Both the position numbers and the translations under genes were made by a program. From Natronorubrum bangense (lineage in GTDB: Archaea > Halobacteriota > Halobacteria > Halobacteriales > Natrialbaceae), in contig NZ_CP031309.1 in NCBI RefSeq assembly GCF_004799645.1, positions 1 to 64,000 on the forward strand: a stretch of 64,000 bases of DNA, in the 5' to 3' direction. The notes under the pieces were generated by a model. That model worked only from the letters and a program-made list of their open reading frames with translations. It was not told where the DNA came from and ran no database searches. How positions within the stretch are numbered: the first letter of the stretch is position 1; every line of letters begins with the position of its first letter. This document shows positions 19,796-29,376 of this stretch, piece by piece.

Positions 19796-19855
19796 GACAC
19801 CACGATGTCCGCTGTTCTTACCCCATGAGAACAGCGGACATGGTGGTGTTTGGGG
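19796..19855. repeat. inverted origin-box pair downstream of orc1 B
   Basis: A close palindromic pair: CACCACGATGTCCGCTGTTC (from 19798) and, after a nine-base spacer, GAACAGCGGACATGGTGGTG (from 19829). Both share the GCGGACA core of origin B. Because the arms are adjacent it could also form a hairpin and act as terminator for orc1 B. The remaining sequence to 20067 shows no gene. Confidence 0.75.
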
Positions 19856-20067
19856 AAGCGTTGACAAAACTTCTCAGTTGTCGTGACTCTACTGGCCAAT
19901 AGCGTCATTGCCGGCTTCAGCTGGTGTTCTTCGACAGGAACGGTTTGCGCGGCCAAATTTGTACGGACTCTCTGTGGGCCGTATCCGTTCTATGCTTGGA
20001 TTCATCTGCTGTCCGACACCTACACCAGCGTAATCAGCTTGTTAAAATAAGAGACGATGCCTGGCTC

Positions 20068-21129
20068 TCAAAACTCGTTACAGACTGGAATCCCCATTGT
20101 GTCGTAATCACTCATCGCCGCGAGTTTGTCCGGCACCGCCTCGATGGCGATCGTTTCGGAGACGAGTTCCTTGGGATCGATTTTTCCGGTTTTGATCATG
20201 TCGAGCATCTCGGGGTAACGGGACGGTTGTAGTCCAAGCGATCCCCGGAAGTCGATCTCTTTTGCGACGAACTCATCAGTCGGAAGCGACACTTTCCCTT
20301 CCTCTTCGGACGTGGTCAACCCGATCTGAACATGGCGACCACCTTTTCCAAGTGAGTTGACCGCATTCTGGCACGTCGTCGCGATTCCGAGTGCGTCAAC
20401 CGAGCAGTCTGCACCTCCGTCGGTAATATCACGGACCTCCTTCGCTGGATCGTCTACTTCCGAAGCGTTGACCGTCGTAACGGCACCGAGCTGTTCGGCT
20501 TTCTCTAACTTCTCCTCGAAGAGGTCGACGCCGATGACGTTCGCACCGAGGGCATTCGCGATGTGAACCGCTGACAGCCCGATACCGCCCAGTCCGTGGA
20601 CGACAACATCTTCGCCGTTACCCACGTTACCTCGGTGGGCCATCCCGTGGTACGACGTCATGAAGCGACAGCCAATTCCGGCAGCTGTATCCGGGTCGAT
20701 TTCGTCCGGCAGCGGGACTGCGTTTATATCGGCGTTTGGGACATGGACTTCTTCTGCGAAGGCTCCTGGTGCCTCGTTCATGAATCCAAGTCCGACGTGA
20801 TTTTCGCAGATGTTTTCGCGTCCGTTCCGACAGAGTTCGCACTTTCCACACGCGAAATTAAACGGAATGGCGATGTGATCTCCTTCGGAGACCGTTTCGA
20901 CGTCTTCGCCGACTTCTACGATGGTTCCACAGGGTTCGTGGCCCAGAATGTGTGGTGGGTCGGGTCTGTATCCGAACCAGTCCCAGTCACCTTGCCAACA
21001 GTGCCAATCACTCCGACAGACGCCACAGCCATTGACTTTCGCTACGACCCCATCCGGCTCTGGTTCTGGACGCTCGACGTCCTGGACTTCCAGGGGCTCT
21101 TGGAACTCTTCTAACATTACTGCTTTCAT
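20068..21129 (-). CDS. zinc-dependent alcohol dehydrogenase (MDR family)
   Basis: A 353-residue medium-chain dehydrogenase. Catalytic zinc ligands are in GCGVCRSDWH and GHEPCG; the structural zinc lobe has four cysteines (ACGKCELCRNGRENICENH). The Rossmann glycine motif is GLGGIGLSAV followed by GVDLFEEKLE, where the Asp suggests NAD(H). It would oxidise an alcohol or reduce an aldehyde or ketone in the cytosol; the substrate is open. It sits alone, in opposite orientation to the flanking replication and partition genes, so it looks like cargo of the accessory region. Its promoter lies near 21150, just before the repeat array upstream of parA. Confidence 0.9.
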   Translation of the reverse strand: MKAVMLEEFQEPLEVQDVERPEPEPDGVVAKVNGCGVCRSDWHCWQGDWDWFGYRPDPPHILGHEPCGTIVEVGEDVETVSEGDHIAIPFNFACGKCELCRNGRENICENHVGLGFMNEAPGAFAEEVHVPNADINAVPLPDEIDPDTAAGIGCRFMTSYHGMAHRGNVGNGEDVVVHGLGGIGLSAVHIANALGANVIGVDLFEEKLEKAEQLGAVTTVNASEVDDPAKEVRDITDGGADCSVDALGIATTCQNAVNSLGKGGRHVQIGLTTSEEEGKVSLPTDEFVAKEIDFRGSLGLQPSRYPEMLDMIKTGKIDPKELVSETIAIEAVPDKLAAMSDYDTMGIPVCNEF

Positions 21130-21287
21130 GATGCGTCAACATTTACCATGACATTCTATATAATGTTAGGGGGATGGATCGGACTCGAGTGAGCCGCCGA
21201 TAGATGTCGGGTGACTCCATCCAACAGTCGTCTCTCTGCTTTCGGTAGGAGAACATTGATCTTACTGACGGCGTCGATAAACCTCAA

Positions 21288-21490
21288 TATGGTGCAATAG
21301 GTACAATAGGTGCAATAGGTACCTTGCCTAACTCACCTGTCTTGCCTGGCTCATCTAAGCCACCTTGCCCACACGAGGTAGCTAAGCTACCTATTGCAAC
21401 TACCTACAGTAGAACTAAGTGTGATTGTCTGAATATACGAACTGTCCGCTAAAACAGGCATTCGCTGTACAATAGGTGCCTATTGTTGGC
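21288..21490. repeat. short repeats upstream of parA, putative parS or operator
   Basis: Within 21290-21325 the unit GGTGCAATA/GGTACAATA occurs three times in tandem (ATGGTGCAATAG, GTACAATAG, GTGCAATAG) and runs into GTACC. It is followed by AACTCACCTG, CTTGCCTGGC and other short pseudo-repeats. At about 21388-21402 the reverse complement CTACCTATTGCAA appears, and at 21471-21486 the palindrome CAATAGGTGCCTATTG ends 20 bases before the parA ATG. Clustered short repeats before a parA gene are typical of plasmid centromeres or autoregulatory operators. Which role applies is inference. Confidence 0.65.
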
Positions 21491-21505
21491 GGACGGAGTC
21501 ACACT

Positions 21506-22393
21506 ATGGCAGCAGAACACGAGCCACGCGCAGTAAGTGTCGTTATCCTCAAAGGCGGCGTTGGCAAATCAACGACCTCGATGAACCTCGCCCGACAGCT
21601 CGCCGAGCGGGGCGAAACGTTGTTCGCGGACCTCGATCCGAACGGTCATGCAACGAATGGTCTCGGCTTCGAGGACGCGTACCAGGGCGAGGTAAACCTC
21701 GGCGATGTCATCCTCGAGGGAACGGCGACGCCGCATGATCTTATCCAGCCAACCGAGTACGAGTTCGATCTGCTGCCGTCGTCGAACACGCTCGAGGACG
21801 TCGAGAACGATCTCGCCGGTGCGATGCAAGGATCGGCCCGTGTCAAATCAAAGATTGTCGACCCACTTCTCGGCGACGAGTACGAGTACATCGTTTTTGA
21901 CTGCCCGGCATATCCAGGAATGTTGAACAACAATGCGCTGGTCGCGACGGGCAACGTCATGATTCCGATCGAACCGGGTTCGAGTGCGATCGGGGGCTAC
22001 AAACGAACGATGGAACGACTCATCGAACCGGCTCGCGAATACATCGATGTCGACGTGCTTGCAGTTGTCCCGAACAAACTCTCGGACCGTATCGACCAAC
22101 AGACCGAAGACCGGGAACTGCTCGAGAACCTGAACACGGCGAGCTATGAGGTCAACCCGGGCCAGCCACTCAAGGAGGCTGTGCCGGAGTTTGCCCGGAT
22201 CACGGCCACCGAGTTCGAACGGATCGACGCAGGCGAGATATCCACACCGAAACCGGGAATCCGATACCGATCCTCGCTCTCGCGGTCGCTCCAAGAAAAC
22301 AAGCCACTTCAGGAGTACGACCCAGAAAGCGATCAAATCGAGTGCTACGAGGAACTCGCGGCGATCGTTGCCAACGGAGGGATCGATCGATGA
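21506..22393 (+). CDS. ParA-family partition ATPase
   Basis: A 295-residue ParA/Soj-type Walker ATPase. The deviant Walker A motif LKGGVGKST, the A' motif ADLDPNGHATNGLG and the Walker B region YIVFDCPAYPG are present. ParA forms ATP-dependent patches on the nucleoid that move a partition complex bound to parS. I chose ATG 21506 because it places the P-loop near the N-terminus as usual and follows the palindrome; an upstream frame extension to 21476 runs through the palindrome. The stop overlaps the ATG of the next gene by four bases (ATGA), so the pair is translationally coupled. It belongs to the same replicon module as orc1 B. Confidence 0.9.
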   Translation: MAAEHEPRAVSVVILKGGVGKSTTSMNLARQLAERGETLFADLDPNGHATNGLGFEDAYQGEVNLGDVILEGTATPHDLIQPTEYEFDLLPSSNTLEDVENDLAGAMQGSARVKSKIVDPLLGDEYEYIVFDCPAYPGMLNNNALVATGNVMIPIEPGSSAIGGYKRTMERLIEPAREYIDVDVLAVVPNKLSDRIDQQTEDRELLENLNTASYEVNPGQPLKEAVPEFARITATEFERIDAGEISTPKPGIRYRSSLSRSLQENKPLQEYDPESDQIECYEELAAIVANGGIDR

Positions 22394-22773
22394 CGAACCC
22401 CTTCGATGATCTTGGAAGCGACGATGCCGACGGCGACGAGCCGGTCGACGACCCTGCGACAGCCGATGACTCGAGTCAGTCGGAGACGACGACCGCTCAA
22501 ACCGCATCCACACAGGCACACGACAATGACAAAGCGGCGTCGACCGGCCCAGCCTTCGAATACAGCGATGTTCGTCAGAAGCCACTGTACGCCCGTGGCG
22601 AGACGTGGGATGATCTCGAGGACCAACTCGGGATCGTCGTGACGCCCGAACTTCGACGGATGGGTATTCGTGACGACGAAACTCGCGAAGTCCACGACGC
22701 GCTTTTGAAAGTCGCTCTCGAGCATATTGACGAAGTCCCAGAACAGATCCGCAAGACGCGCCGACAAGCGTAG
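22390..22773 (+). CDS. small ParA-partner protein, putative ParB-like adaptor
   Basis: A 127-residue acidic protein that starts in the parA stop codon. Residues 1-55 are low-complexity, rich in Asp, Ser and Thr, and probably disordered. The C-terminal part (QKPLYARGETWDDLEDQLGI and VTPELRRMGIRDDETREVHD) looks like a compact helical domain. No family was recognised. Its position immediately after parA is that of a parB or other centromere-binding partner, and the size is in the range of small ribbon-helix-helix or helical adaptors. This role is inferred from position only. Immediately downstream lies another origin-box pair. Confidence 0.7.
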   Translation: MTNPFDDLGSDDADGDEPVDDPATADDSSQSETTTAQTASTQAHDNDKAASTGPAFEYSDVRQKPLYARGETWDDLEDQLGIVVTPELRRMGIRDDETREVHDALLKVALEHIDEVPEQIRKTRRQA

Positions 22774-22853
22774 CTTCCCGTCCTGTTTTCGTGTCGCTAT
22801 TCGGCAGCTGGTCCTGAAGATAACTGGCCACGGGAAGGAAATGTAGTCGGCAC

Positions 22854-22945
22854 GGACACCACCGTGTCCGTTGTTTCTGTCACTGTTGTCACTGCTCTCG
22901 ATAGAACGTGGTGATGTAGAACTGCGGACATGGTGGTGTTTTCAG
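22854..22945. repeat. distal origin-box pair with GCGGACA-like core
   Basis: Two arms, GGACACCACCGTGTCCGTTG (from 22854, minus orientation) and ACTGCGGACATGGTGGTGTT (from 22921, plus orientation), separated by about 40 bases. The plus arm matches the box at 19830 almost exactly. This is the fourth inverted pair of this type within 5 kb and the right-most one seen, so it may mark the right boundary of the replicon-like region. Confidence 0.72.
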
Positions 22946-22984
22946 GGTGTCGATTTACTCTCGCTCTCGTTATGAACTCACGTG

Positions 22985-23851
22985 TCAGGATCCCTCGAGC
23001 TGGATGAGGATAACGCCTATAATAACGAGTAGCCCACCGACGGCCGTTACGATTGTGACTGCCTCTCCTAACACGAGTACCCCGAGTGTGACTGTAACGA
23101 CCGGTTCGGCTGTGCTGATAATGCTTGCACGACTGGCTCCGATTTTCGCGATGCCAGCGAAGAAGGTGAGAACGGGAACTACTGTCGCGAAGATCGCGAT
23201 CGCGAGGATGACTCCCCAGGCGGAGACGCTGCCCGGCATCGCGAGTGTGTCTGTGCCCACACCGAATGCAATGAAACTGCCGGCTGCAGCCGGTAGCACG
23301 AACGCTGTTAGTACCTCGGCGTCGGTCGTCACAAGCGCTCGCTGGCTTACGACGATGTACAGTGAGTACGCAACCGCTGCTCCAAGTACGATCGCGATCC
23401 CGCGAGGGTCGACGCCGACGGGATCTGCACCGGTAATGAGCACGACGCCGCCGATCGAGAGACCGAGTGCGATCAACAGTCGTTTCGTAACTCGACTCGG
23501 GTTCGTGATCGCGACGATACAGACGACGAACGCCGGATAGGTGTAGAGCACGATCGCAACCATCCCGGCTGTCAGAAACTCGAGGCCGAGAAAGTAGAGC
23601 CCGCTCTGAGTGGCGTACCCAACTCCGCCAAGTGCGAGTGCGATCCCGAGCGTTCGACCGGTAAGTAATCGAAATCGGCCCCGCAGTCGGAGAACCATCC
23701 AGAGGACGACTGTTGCGAGCCCAAACCGCAACGCGAGTACCGTCGGAATCGAGACCCCTTCTTCGGCAGCGAGCATCCCGAAGATGCCGAGCGTGCCGAA
23801 CCCAATCGCAGAGATCAGCACGAGAACGATCCCGACCGTTTCATCGTTCAT
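22985..23851 (-). CDS. EamA/DMT superfamily transporter
   Basis: A 288-residue integral membrane protein with ten predicted hydrophobic segments arranged as two EamA repeats. Typical elements are the first helix IVLVLISAIGFGTLGIFGML, a loop with ALRFGLATVVLW, and in the second half GIAIVLGAAVAYSLYIVVSQ and VTVTLGVLVLGEAVT. Family members export amino acids, nucleotide sugars or small metabolites; the substrate cannot be deduced. It is the first gene outside the replicon-like region on the right. It converges on the origin-box pair and has its promoter in the 250-base interval before the next PPOX gene, which otherwise shows nothing. Confidence 0.88.
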   Translation of the reverse strand: MNDETVGIVLVLISAIGFGTLGIFGMLAAEEGVSIPTVLALRFGLATVVLWMVLRLRGRFRLLTGRTLGIALALGGVGYATQSGLYFLGLEFLTAGMVAIVLYTYPAFVVCIVAITNPSRVTKRLLIALGLSIGGVVLITGADPVGVDPRGIAIVLGAAVAYSLYIVVSQRALVTTDAEVLTAFVLPAAAGSFIAFGVGTDTLAMPGSVSAWGVILAIAIFATVVPVLTFFAGIAKIGASRASIISTAEPVVTVTLGVLVLGEAVTIVTAVGGLLVIIGVILIQLEGS

Positions 23852-24101
23852 ACTCTGTGACTATTTCAGACCGCAAAAAGCGCTCTGTCTTGGAGAATGT
23901 TGACTCCGTCCACAGGCCGATTAAGGCGCATTTCGGTGTTTGGCCTCGAGGCGTTTCACGGTCCTGTCGCCGTGCTATTTCAGTCAGATCGAGAGACCGC
24001 TGTCGCCGAACCGTCGTGGCCGTCTGTGAGGGATCAGCGCTCTGAACAGTATGTGAGAATCCAACAAACAGCTTAGGAGGCCCATCTCATTTTTTCATCC
24101 G

Positions 24102-24593
24102 ATGACCGTTGACGAGCTCAGCGACTATGGCATGGTTGAAATGGATGATGATGAGATACAGGGGTTTCTGTCGAGCCAGACCGTCGGGGTGCTTGGACTC
24201 TCGACAGATGACGCACCGATTATGCGTCCCCTGTCTTTTTCTTTCGATGGGGAGTCATGTCTCTACATCCTGTATGTCCTCGGCTCCAGTAGTCGGAAAG
24301 CAGAACTGACCGATCATGCGGACGCCGCTCGATTTCTCGTCTACCGAGCGGACACACCGTTTAATTGGTCGAGCGTCCTTCTTACTGGTACCATCGACGA
24401 GGTCTCAGCGGACGAACGAGACGAGATTCAGGACGACATTGAACTCCGGTGGCGTCCGGATGTGTTCGAACGGGCCAGTGCATCGGAGAACACCAAACTG
24501 TATCAGTTCACGATCGAAGATCAGGTTGGTCTCAAACATATCGGCCTTCCCCCCGAGCTTGAACCTGACTCCGAAGAAGAGTCGTCTGGCTAG
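24102..24593 (+). CDS. PPOX-type flavin-nucleotide-binding protein
   Basis: The third PPOX-superfamily protein of the window, 163 residues. Order of elements: helix MVEMDDDEIQGFLSS, strands QTVGVLGLSTDDAPIMRPLS, a hydrophobic strand (CLYILYVLGSSSRK) with the basic residue that often binds flavin phosphate, and WSSVLLTGTIDEV, equivalent to WRSVVVTGEI in the first gene. The acidic C-terminus (LEPDSEEESSG) is an extension. The three paralogues are too diverged to be recent copies. The gene is monocistronic, and its downstream neighbour region (24594-25303) contains only decayed sequence. Confidence 0.85.
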   Translation: MTVDELSDYGMVEMDDDEIQGFLSSQTVGVLGLSTDDAPIMRPLSFSFDGESCLYILYVLGSSSRKAELTDHADAARFLVYRADTPFNWSSVLLTGTIDEVSADERDEIQDDIELRWRPDVFERASASENTKLYQFTIEDQVGLKHIGLPPELEPDSEEESSG

Positions 24594-24903
24594 TATTTCC
24601 AACACCATTCTAGCCAGCTGATCAAACTACATACCACTTCGTCGCCTCCCATGACTGGAGACGCGATAGGCCATCAGCTGGCAATTACGTGTTTGTCGCA
24701 TCCGAACAACTGCTCGAGAAATCACTGCTACTCCGTTTGGAGACGGCGGTTGGCTATCGTTGGCTATTTTTTGCACCTCCCAATCTCTTCGCCTGTACTC
24801 TTCTGTAGCCGGTCAGAAACCCAGTGCAGTCGGCAGTTTTGAGTGTCTCGAGCAGACCTTCTATCAGATAGACTAACACTATGTCACAAGTTCTTTTTTG
24901 GTG

Positions 24904-25303
24904 TTAATCTCCGCTGGCCGCCACGTTTGCGGATAAGTTCGACGCTTGGTGCTGGTCGGCCAGCGTCTCAACGAACACCGGCATATCACCCACCTGTGAA
25001 CCGTCAGCCACCGTCTCGAGACCTGTTTCGATGGTCCCTATCGATCGCGGATGTACACCATGTCGCCCGTATTTCGAGGCGGTGGCGACACCGGCGACCA
25101 TTGTCTCGAATCGACACCGGTCACCCGACTCGTTGCTCAGGTCGTGGTTCCGCACGGAGACGTGGTTTTTGAAAACTGTGTCGGCATCTTCCTCGCTCGT
25201 TATAAAGAATAAGCGCGGTTTCATCGACCGAATGCGTCGCGAGCTCTTTGTCCTCGAGATAGCGAGCGTTGCGGTTGACATCCTTCTGCGCCTGAAGACG
25301 TCC
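24904..25303 (-). pseudogene. unrecognised broken gene interrupted near the IS630 element
   Basis: On the minus strand, residues such as AQKDVNRNARYLEDKELATH followed by SVDETALILYN read in one frame from 25303. They then continue in another frame as EEDADTVFKNHVSVRNHDLS and through ETVADGSQVGDMPVFVETLA to a stop at 24904. The coding character of both frames, with a junction around 25200, suggests a frameshifted gene fragment of unknown family. Its beginning lies at the left end of the IS630 element, so the insertion probably truncated it, although a similar continuation was not found on the other side. The stretch 24594-24903 holds nothing recognisable. Confidence 0.3.
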
Positions 25304-26425
25304 CCAGAACGCGGGAGTGGTCGGCGCTATGTTTGAATCTGCAGGGTGCGTATAGACTCTGATGAAGACAACCCGTCGGACTGAAATGGTGAAGCATCTG
25401 TCGGAAAAACAGCTTGACGAAGCAATCAATGAAGCCCAGAAGGCGGACGAGACCCGTCTCGTCCGACGACTCTGCTTCATCAAGAACGTCTCTCTCGGCG
25501 ACACTGACAAAATGGCTGCACGACGTGTCGGTGCGTCCCAACCAACCGGTGGACGCTGGCTCAAAGCCTGGAACGAAGGTGGAGTCGATGGACTTCGACC
25601 GAGCTTCGCGGGCGGCCGCCCCGCGAAGCTCTCCTCTGAACAGTTTGACGAGTTCTTTACACTCCTCGAAGACGGTCAACCGTGGACACCACAGGAGATC
25701 GACGATCTTCTTTGGGACCGATACGGCGTGACGTACGATCGATCCCACCTTGCTCGAATTCTCCGTGGTGATGGAATGCAGTACGCAAAACCACGACCGA
25801 TGGACCCGCGACAATCACCGGATGCTGAGAAGGATTTTCGTGAGCGCCTGGGAGAGGCGCTCACGAAAGAAAATGGTGATGAACCACTCGTTCTCGGCTT
25901 CTTCGACGCTTCGTGGCCACAACCGTTCGAGAACTCCCAGCGAATGTGGTCGTACGATCGAACCGTGGAAATCGACAAACCACTGGTGACAGTCCCCTGG
26001 AAAACGCTTGGCTTCTACGCATTACTCGGCAAGAGTACGCTCATCTTTCGGAAACGAACGACGAAAGAGAGTATTTGCGCAGCGTTAGAGGCAATCCGTG
26101 AGCAGAATCCGGTTGGGCGGATTCTGCTCATCGCAGACAACGATGGCGGTCATCATGCGAAACTCACCCAGCAACGGGCCGACGAACTCGGCATCGAGTT
26201 CGTCTTTCTCCCGCCGTACTCGCCGATGTTCAATGCCATCGAACCGCTCTGGAAGACGCTCAAACGGAAGATTTCGCCAGAAGTCTTCGAAGGAAAGGAC
26301 CACTTCAAGCAGTTCGTTACTAACACCTTCCTGGACCTATCCAAACGCGTCAGCTTCGCCGACAACTGGATCAAAACATTCCTCCCGGATATTCAAAAGT
26401 TATGCTGACCACTCGAGCGTTCTGG
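25304..26425 (+). mobile_element. IS630-family insertion sequence, apparently complete
   Basis: Imperfect terminal inverted repeats enclose one transposase gene. The left end reads CCAGAACGCGGGAGTGGTC then GGCGCTATGTTTGAAT (25304-25338); the right end, read inward on the minus strand, is CCAGAACGCTCGAGTGGTC then AGCATAACTTTTGAAT (26425-26391). About 26 of 35 positions agree by eye. IS630 elements normally duplicate TA; no TA pair is evident directly at these ends, so the true tips may be a few bases inside or the target duplication has decayed. Confidence 0.8.
25362..26408 (+). CDS. IS630-family DDE transposase
   Basis: A 348-residue transposase. An N-terminal winged-helix pair (LDEAINEAQKADETRLVRRL, then TGGRWLKAWNEGGVDGLRPS) binds the ends. 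The catalytic domain shows FFDASWPQPF with the first Asp, LIADNDGGHHA with the second Asp and LPPYSPMFNAIEPLWKTLK with the Glu, the DDE triad of the Tc1/mariner-IS630 group. All three acidic residues and the full length are present, so it may be active. An alternative start is the ATG at 25386. A truncated relative is found at 33148-33600 on the other strand; N-terminal motifs (LYERDTLEEAANRVGKSEST there) show a related but different IS630 type. Confidence 0.92.
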   Translation: MKTTRRTEMVKHLSEKQLDEAINEAQKADETRLVRRLCFIKNVSLGDTDKMAARRVGASQPTGGRWLKAWNEGGVDGLRPSFAGGRPAKLSSEQFDEFFTLLEDGQPWTPQEIDDLLWDRYGVTYDRSHLARILRGDGMQYAKPRPMDPRQSPDAEKDFRERLGEALTKENGDEPLVLGFFDASWPQPFENSQRMWSYDRTVEIDKPLVTVPWKTLGFYALLGKSTLIFRKRTTKESICAALEAIREQNPVGRILLIADNDGGHHAKLTQQRADELGIEFVFLPPYSPMFNAIEPLWKTLKRKISPEVFEGKDHFKQFVTNTFLDLSKRVSFADNWIKTFLPDIQKLC

Positions 26426-26963
26426 TGTACGAACGAGACGCAAGAGTGATCGGGGTTTGGTTTGAATACTCGTTTCAGACGCGTTCGCTCGAGTCGCCGG
26501 ATTCGAATAGCGTACCGGCGTAGCCACGATTCAGCAGTGATGCAGACCACTCACGCGTCTCGTTAACGCAGGAATCCCGAGCGGTGGGAGTTTCAGGTTT
26601 GCAACCATGGACGCCGCCACTTCACGGGGCCCGTTTAACCCAGTCGTCGTGGTCGGTGGCTGACTGGCGTTCACGAGAACGGAGTTCTCGTGCAGCCCAT
26701 CAGAAATCGGAGATTTCTGAGGACGGTGCCAAACCGCTGTTACTCCTATCCTCCGCGTCGTTGACTCCCATCTGTTGTTTTTGCCAGTAGGGGGATGCTG
26801 ACACTTCGACGGATTCAGAGGTATCGTGGATTTTCTCGACCGACGGGCACCGAGACGAACCCTTCAAGGGTTCGCGTTCACCACGTCGGCGTTTCGGATA
26901 CTGCCTCGTTGAACGGGCGGGCAGGCCGCCTCCGAAGGTCGTTCGGAAACCGCTCCGTTCCAA
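26426..26963 (+). mobile_element. IS605/IS1341-type debris with omega-RNA-like hairpin pair
   Basis: No intact gene. At about 26676-26700 there is a hairpin CACGAGAAC GGA GTTCTCGTG, followed by GCCCATCAGAA, a second hairpin CAGAAATC GGA GATTTCTG and GAGGACGGTGCC. This matches the arrangement at 16320-16375 although the stem sequences differ, which argues for conserved structure rather than simple copying. The surrounding sequence (GGAATCCCGAGCGGTGGG, and later GTTCGCGTTC) resembles ends of TnpB elements. A full TnpB reading frame is absent. Confidence 0.5.
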
Positions 26964-27520
26964 CCTGACCTTGTCATCGTGTAGTTTTTATAACTTGAAG
27001 GTTTGGATTGGAAACTCGGTCTATGCTCTCGTCGGTGGAAAGCGCCATCAAGTGACGGCGCGTGTCCACGCCGTAAACGACGTGGTATTGCGCCTGTTCA
27101 GCGTATAACCTGTTTGAGGACCGCCCCTGCCGTGTCAACCTAGGATGTGGATTCAGTTGGATGTATAATCTCAGTTACTCCAATTGTCCGCGCGTGCGCG
27201 CGAGTATCCGGCAGAAAGGATGCCAGAACCAAGATGTGCTCGTGTCGAATCGGATCCCAGGTCGAGCCAGTGAATTCGGTATACTTCGTCTGTGGCCATT
27301 GTACTGTCGGATGAGACGGTTTGTACGTCTCGTTCTCCGGCGACTCGTTTCGTACTATCTCGTGCTTACTGAACTTAATAGTGTGGTCGCTCGAAAAGCC
27401 GATGTTGTCTGTTCCACTATTGGATCGGCTTATTTTTCCTGTTAGTTGAGTGGTCCGAGTACATACTGCTGTAAATGTCTTTTAATCGTGGTTGGTACTC
27501 ACTCTCGTTGGACGGTTGGT

Positions 27521-27545
27521 TCGCAGGCCTTATATAGGAACCGGG
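27521..27545 (+). promoter_or_regulatory. probable rRNA promoter TATA element
   Basis: CCTTATATAGG centred near 27533 is a good archaeal TATA box. Transcription would start about 25 bases downstream, around 27558, leaving about 190 bases of leader before 16S that includes the processing stem. The upstream BRE-like purines are weak (TTCGCAGG). Confidence 0.5.
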
Positions 27546-27612
27546 GATTATGGATTAATACGCAGAAGATGAGGACTCCACACCTGCGGTCCGCCGTATA
27601 GATGGGGTCTGA

Positions 27613-27646
27613 TGTTAGCCTTGGTAGTTCGGTGACGCCTGATCGG
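27613..27646 (+). other. 5' arm of the 16S rRNA processing stem
   Basis: TGTTAGCCTTGGTAGTTC (27613-27630) and the following GGTGACGCCTGATCGG pair with the segment 29310-29343 downstream of 16S (reverse complement TGTTAGCCTCGGTAGTTC then TAAGGTGCCCGATCGG). The mismatched middle fits a bulge-helix-bulge motif, the known substrate of the archaeal splicing endonuclease for pre-16S excision. Confidence 0.75.
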
Positions 27647-27749
27647 TCGTCGATCGTGGTCACCGAACGTGGACCCATTTATGTGTGAGTGTGTATTCGA
27701 ACATTCACCGCCAAATGAACCCTCCCAACAGTGGTTGGGAGTAGATAGC

Positions 27750-29222
<1,473 letters not shown>

Positions 29223-29309
29223 CACAGACCGGGACTGGGGCGATGCCCCAGCCCAGAAGTCATAGCGCTTTGCGCTATGCAATCCACGTTCGATTGACCC
29301 ATCGCTGGG

Positions 29310-29343
29310 CCGATCGGGCACCTTAGAACTACCGAGGCTAACA
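29310..29343 (+). other. 3' arm of the 16S rRNA processing stem
   Basis: Complementary to 27613-27646 over about 25 of 34 positions, with an internal bulge. It lies 88 bases after the mature 16S end and 34 bases before tRNA-Ala. Confidence 0.75.
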
Positions 29344-29376
29344 CGTATATCTCTGTCCGCCCGTCTGGGCGGACGT

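Larger units (their letters stand above)
26964..27749 (+). promoter_or_regulatory. rRNA operon leader region
   Basis: About 790 bases upstream of 16S rRNA without a supported gene; a 94-codon frame at 27161 has no coding character. The stretch from 26985 contains a TATA-like TTTTTATAAC, and 27523-27540 contains a clear TATA element. Multiple promoters are known upstream of haloarchaeal rRNA operons. The 5' arm of the 16S processing stem lies at 27613-27646, and a small hairpin TCCCAAC AGTG GTTGGGA precedes the mature 16S end. Confidence 0.6.

Noticed and set aside
16619..22945. A provirus
   Set aside because: Despite an integrase, no capsid, portal, terminase or viral structural gene is present; replication and partition genes suit a plasmid-type replicon.
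27161..27445. 94-codon frame upstream of 16S rRNA
   Set aside because: Composition unlike haloarchaeal proteins (few Asp/Glu, many Cys and Ser), lying in the rRNA leader and promoter region.
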